DNA of 64,000 nt. Origin: Distichodus sexfasciatus. Lineage: Eukaryota > Chordata > Actinopteri > Characiformes > Distichodontidae. A program made the position numbers and the translations under genes. The notes beneath the pieces were generated by a model, which was not told the DNA's origin, ran no database searches, and worked only from the letters and a program-made list of their open reading frames with translations. This document shows positions 62,278 to 64,000 of the stretch, piece by piece. How positions within the stretch are numbered: the first letter of the stretch is position 1; every line of letters starts with the position of its first letter. The stretch lies in assembly GCA_032718565.1 (NCBI GenBank), contig JAVGVS010000056.1:1612988-1676987 (forward strand), in the 5' to 3' direction.

Positions 62278-63667
62278 CTGAAAAAGAGAAACTAGATGTC
62301 GTTAGACGGTACACACATTTGTTTTGAGGACTGAAGTGTCTTCCTTCACATGTATTTGTTGGCAAATATTCGATTATCAAAATTCCTGAACACATTCAGA
62401 ATTAAATTTGCAACAAAGAGACTATTTTATTTCCCACTCATGAAATGGTAGTTACCACAAACAATATTTTCATGTTAATGATAAGAGCTCAGTACAATAA
62501 AATGTCAAGTTATGACCAGATTTAATACCAGCGTCTTTTTACGCAACTACAAGCTATAAAGACTGTACAACAACGCCACTGCCTCCGGTTGAGTGCGTCT
62601 TCTGTGACTCTTTACTCCACATAATTTTTAACACTTCGGGGCTTTGCAAGGTACTGTATCTACACATTTAAGTTGCGACAAACAATAAACCACTTCGTTG
62701 CAAATGTACTTTTACGTGCAGCAGTGAAAGACATTTGAAAGTTTGTCAACATTTTATTTTTAAATTTGTGATTATAATATTTGTCAGCATTAGCATATTA
62801 TGAGCTTTTCTTACCGTACTGTATCGAGATTAGTGCTGTAGTTTGAACCGTTAGTCATCACATATTCATTGGTCATCACCTCAACCTTTTCCTCCTGTCT
62901 GTTATTAATGGACAAATGAGAAAACAGATACTGCTGTAGTTACTAATTTACATGAGACTAAGAAGTGTTTCTTAAAAGAGGGAACCTTTTTCCGAAGACT
63001 TATTTCAAGCTTTTATTAAAGCAGACCAGTGTCCACAGATTTGTTTCTGAATGTTTTACTGCTTTCTCTGGTCAAGACAATTTACCTCTTGTCCTCACAC
63101 CAGGCTTTGTTGACCAAGAAGGCGACGAACACCAGGAAGAGAAACACAGCAACTGCTATGATGCCAGTCAGCCAGTTTGGTAGAGCTTGCTGCACCTTCT
63201 CTGATGGAGAGATAACAGATAAGAAGAGAGAGGAAAAACAACACCAATAATGATGTAGATATCATCTATTAACACCCTGTACACAGAGCATTTATGGTGT
63301 TTTTATTAGGAATTGACATTTTTTGCTAATTAACATGCAACTCAGAATAATTGTAGAAACATTGATATACTTTTAGTGTCTTTGTTTAAATAACTAAATT
63401 GTGACCAGAAACTGACACCATATCTGTAACCTGAAGTAATGTCTTTTGGGTAACACAGTCAGTTTTGCTGTATTAAACTTTAGATCCATAACCATTTATA
63501 TGTGGTTAGAATTACAAGAGAGACAAGGCTCCCCTAAAAATCACACAAGCTCCCTTGAGATATACATATACACATTATATAGATAGATAGAAATGCTTAC
63601 CTGCCTGAGCTTCCACTCCCCCAATTATCATCAACAGCCAGTAAAGCACTGTCACCACTTTTCCCAT
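62205..63667 (-). CDS. pdzk1ip1: pdzk1ip1 (MAP17), complete, 4 coding exons
   Basis: Small type I membrane protein, PDZK1-interacting protein 1, found in mammals at the apical membrane of kidney tubule and other epithelia, where it binds PDZK1 and is a partner of the glucose cotransporter SGLT2. Joined on the - strand: 63667-63601, 63200-63086, 62898-62815, 62277-62205; 339 bases, 112 residues (human is 114). Residues 1-22 form a signal peptide (MGKVVTVLYWLLMIIGGVEA). A luminal VQQALPNW motif precedes a membrane helix at about 33-52, then W56-C57. The cytoplasmic tail holds AYENV (96-100) and ends TAM, a class I PDZ ligand. All introns are GT-AG with consistent phases. SMIM24 is a related family, but the AYENV motif and length favour pdzk1ip1. 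Confidence 0.92.
62560..62720. repeat. repeat G copy in pdzk1ip1 intron 3
   Basis: Second recognisable copy of the GGGGCTTTGCAAGGTACTGT / ACACATTTAAG block; no coding content. Confidence 0.45.
62815..62898 (-). CDS. pdzk1ip1: pdzk1ip1 exon 3: cytoplasmic tail
   Basis: 84 bp, phase 2 in, phase 2 out, donor GTAAGA. It encodes QEEKVEVMTNEYVMTNGSNY and STNLDTVR. Two overlapping AG acceptors exist. The one giving an open frame (after AACAG) is used here; the other, 4 bases further in, hits a stop. Confidence 0.88.
63086..63200 (-). CDS. pdzk1ip1: pdzk1ip1 exon 2: membrane segment
   Basis: 115 bp, phase 1 in, phase 2 out, donor GTAAAT. It encodes EKVQQALPNWLTGIIAVAVF, the rest of the helix (LFLVFVAFLVNKAWC) and the start of the charged tail (EDKR). 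It is the best conserved part of the family. Confidence 0.94.
63601..63667 (-). CDS. pdzk1ip1: pdzk1ip1 exon 1: signal peptide
   Basis: ATG in good context (G at -3, G at +4). It encodes 22 residues, a hydrophobic leader ending GGVEAQA, consistent with cleavage near GVEA/Q. It ends in phase 1 at a GTAAGC donor. Confidence 0.9.
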
Positions 63668-64000
63668 CTCAGATCTTATAGAAAATATTAGTAAATAAAA
63701 AGTTTGTGGAGACCGATAAACAGATCAGATCCTACACTGCTCCAGAAAATAATCACTGCTACATCAGACTCAACTGCAAACTCTTATGAGAAACAGTCCA
63801 CACCCAGCACCGTGCTGCAGTTTAGCTAAAGTCAATCATTTACCCAGGAAAGCAATATTGTAACCAGTGCCTTATTAGAGTGGGACACTAATATTTATTT
63901 AATTCCTAAACTGTCATCTTATGAAATATATCTTACTCCTGGATACTAGTTTGGTTCATTTTAATAATCAGATAATTATAATTCAGATGTTTACTGTTAT
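63668..64000 (-). promoter_or_regulatory. probable 5' UTR/promoter region of pdzk1ip1
   Basis: AT-rich sequence directly upstream of the pdzk1ip1 start codon on the - strand. No CpG island is apparent. I can see no convincing TATA box at a set distance and no defined factor site, so the assignment is by position only. Confidence 0.3.

Noticed and set aside
62965..63250. Plus-strand frames of 72-73 codons at the pdzk1ip1 locus
   Set aside because: Antisense to pdzk1ip1 exon 2, whose minus-strand frame has clear family homology and splice sites.

Overview
The window looks like vertebrate nuclear DNA from a teleost fish. Introns are long, (CA)n/(TG)n and (CT)n microsatellites are very dense, there are several tRNA-derived SINE families with the teleost-type 3' tail (TCTGGATAAGAGCGTCTGCT-like), Tc1- and hAT-like DNA transposons, and a degenerate RTE-like LINE. 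A catfish or other ostariophysan is my guess; the sequence alone does not settle the species.

Two protein genes can be supported. The first is the 3' half of patj (inadl, Pals1-associated tight-junction protein) on the + strand. I resolved 19 coding exons from 31526 to the stop codon at 59570-59572. Their splice phases agree at every junction, giving 706 codons plus stop. They encode PDZ6 to PDZ10 and the linkers, and correspond to the C-terminal ~40% of the protein. The L27 domain and PDZ1-5 must lie before position 1. I found no convincing patj exon in 1-31525, so that stretch is read as one very long intron or as containing linker exons I could not recognise. The second gene, pdzk1ip1 (MAP17), lies on the - strand. 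It is complete: four coding exons from 63667 down to 62205 encode a 112-residue protein with a signal peptide, one membrane segment and a C-terminal PDZ ligand (T-A-M). The two genes are tail to tail, about 2.6 kb between stop codons. One encodes an apical multi-PDZ scaffold and the other an apical PDZ-ligand membrane protein.

Layout: 1-31.5 kb is intron-like DNA with a truncated Tc1 transposase (about 0.58-1.72 kb), at least three SINE families, a 145-bp duplicated repeat (12.6 and 13.6 kb), a microsatellite cluster (14.2-16.8 kb), an 18.1-18.8 kb minisatellite and hAT-like fragments (20 and 28 kb). From 31.5 to 59.6 kb patj exons alternate with introns holding a 930-bp purine tract (38.9-39.8 kb), an intact hAT-type non-autonomous element with 8-bp target duplication (40.29-40.91 kb) and a 5'-truncated RTE-like LINE (45.1-47.5 kb) inserted in a tandem repeat. 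From 59.6 to 62.2 kb lies the shared 3' region with Tc1 terminal remnants, then pdzk1ip1.

I saw no evidence for an entirely new system. The observations most worth a second look are a patj splice acceptor built directly on the end of a dispersed repeat, a 45-bp phase-0 candidate duplicated exon in PDZ8, a short intron with complementary AC/GT-rich ends, and the patj-pdzk1ip1 adjacency.
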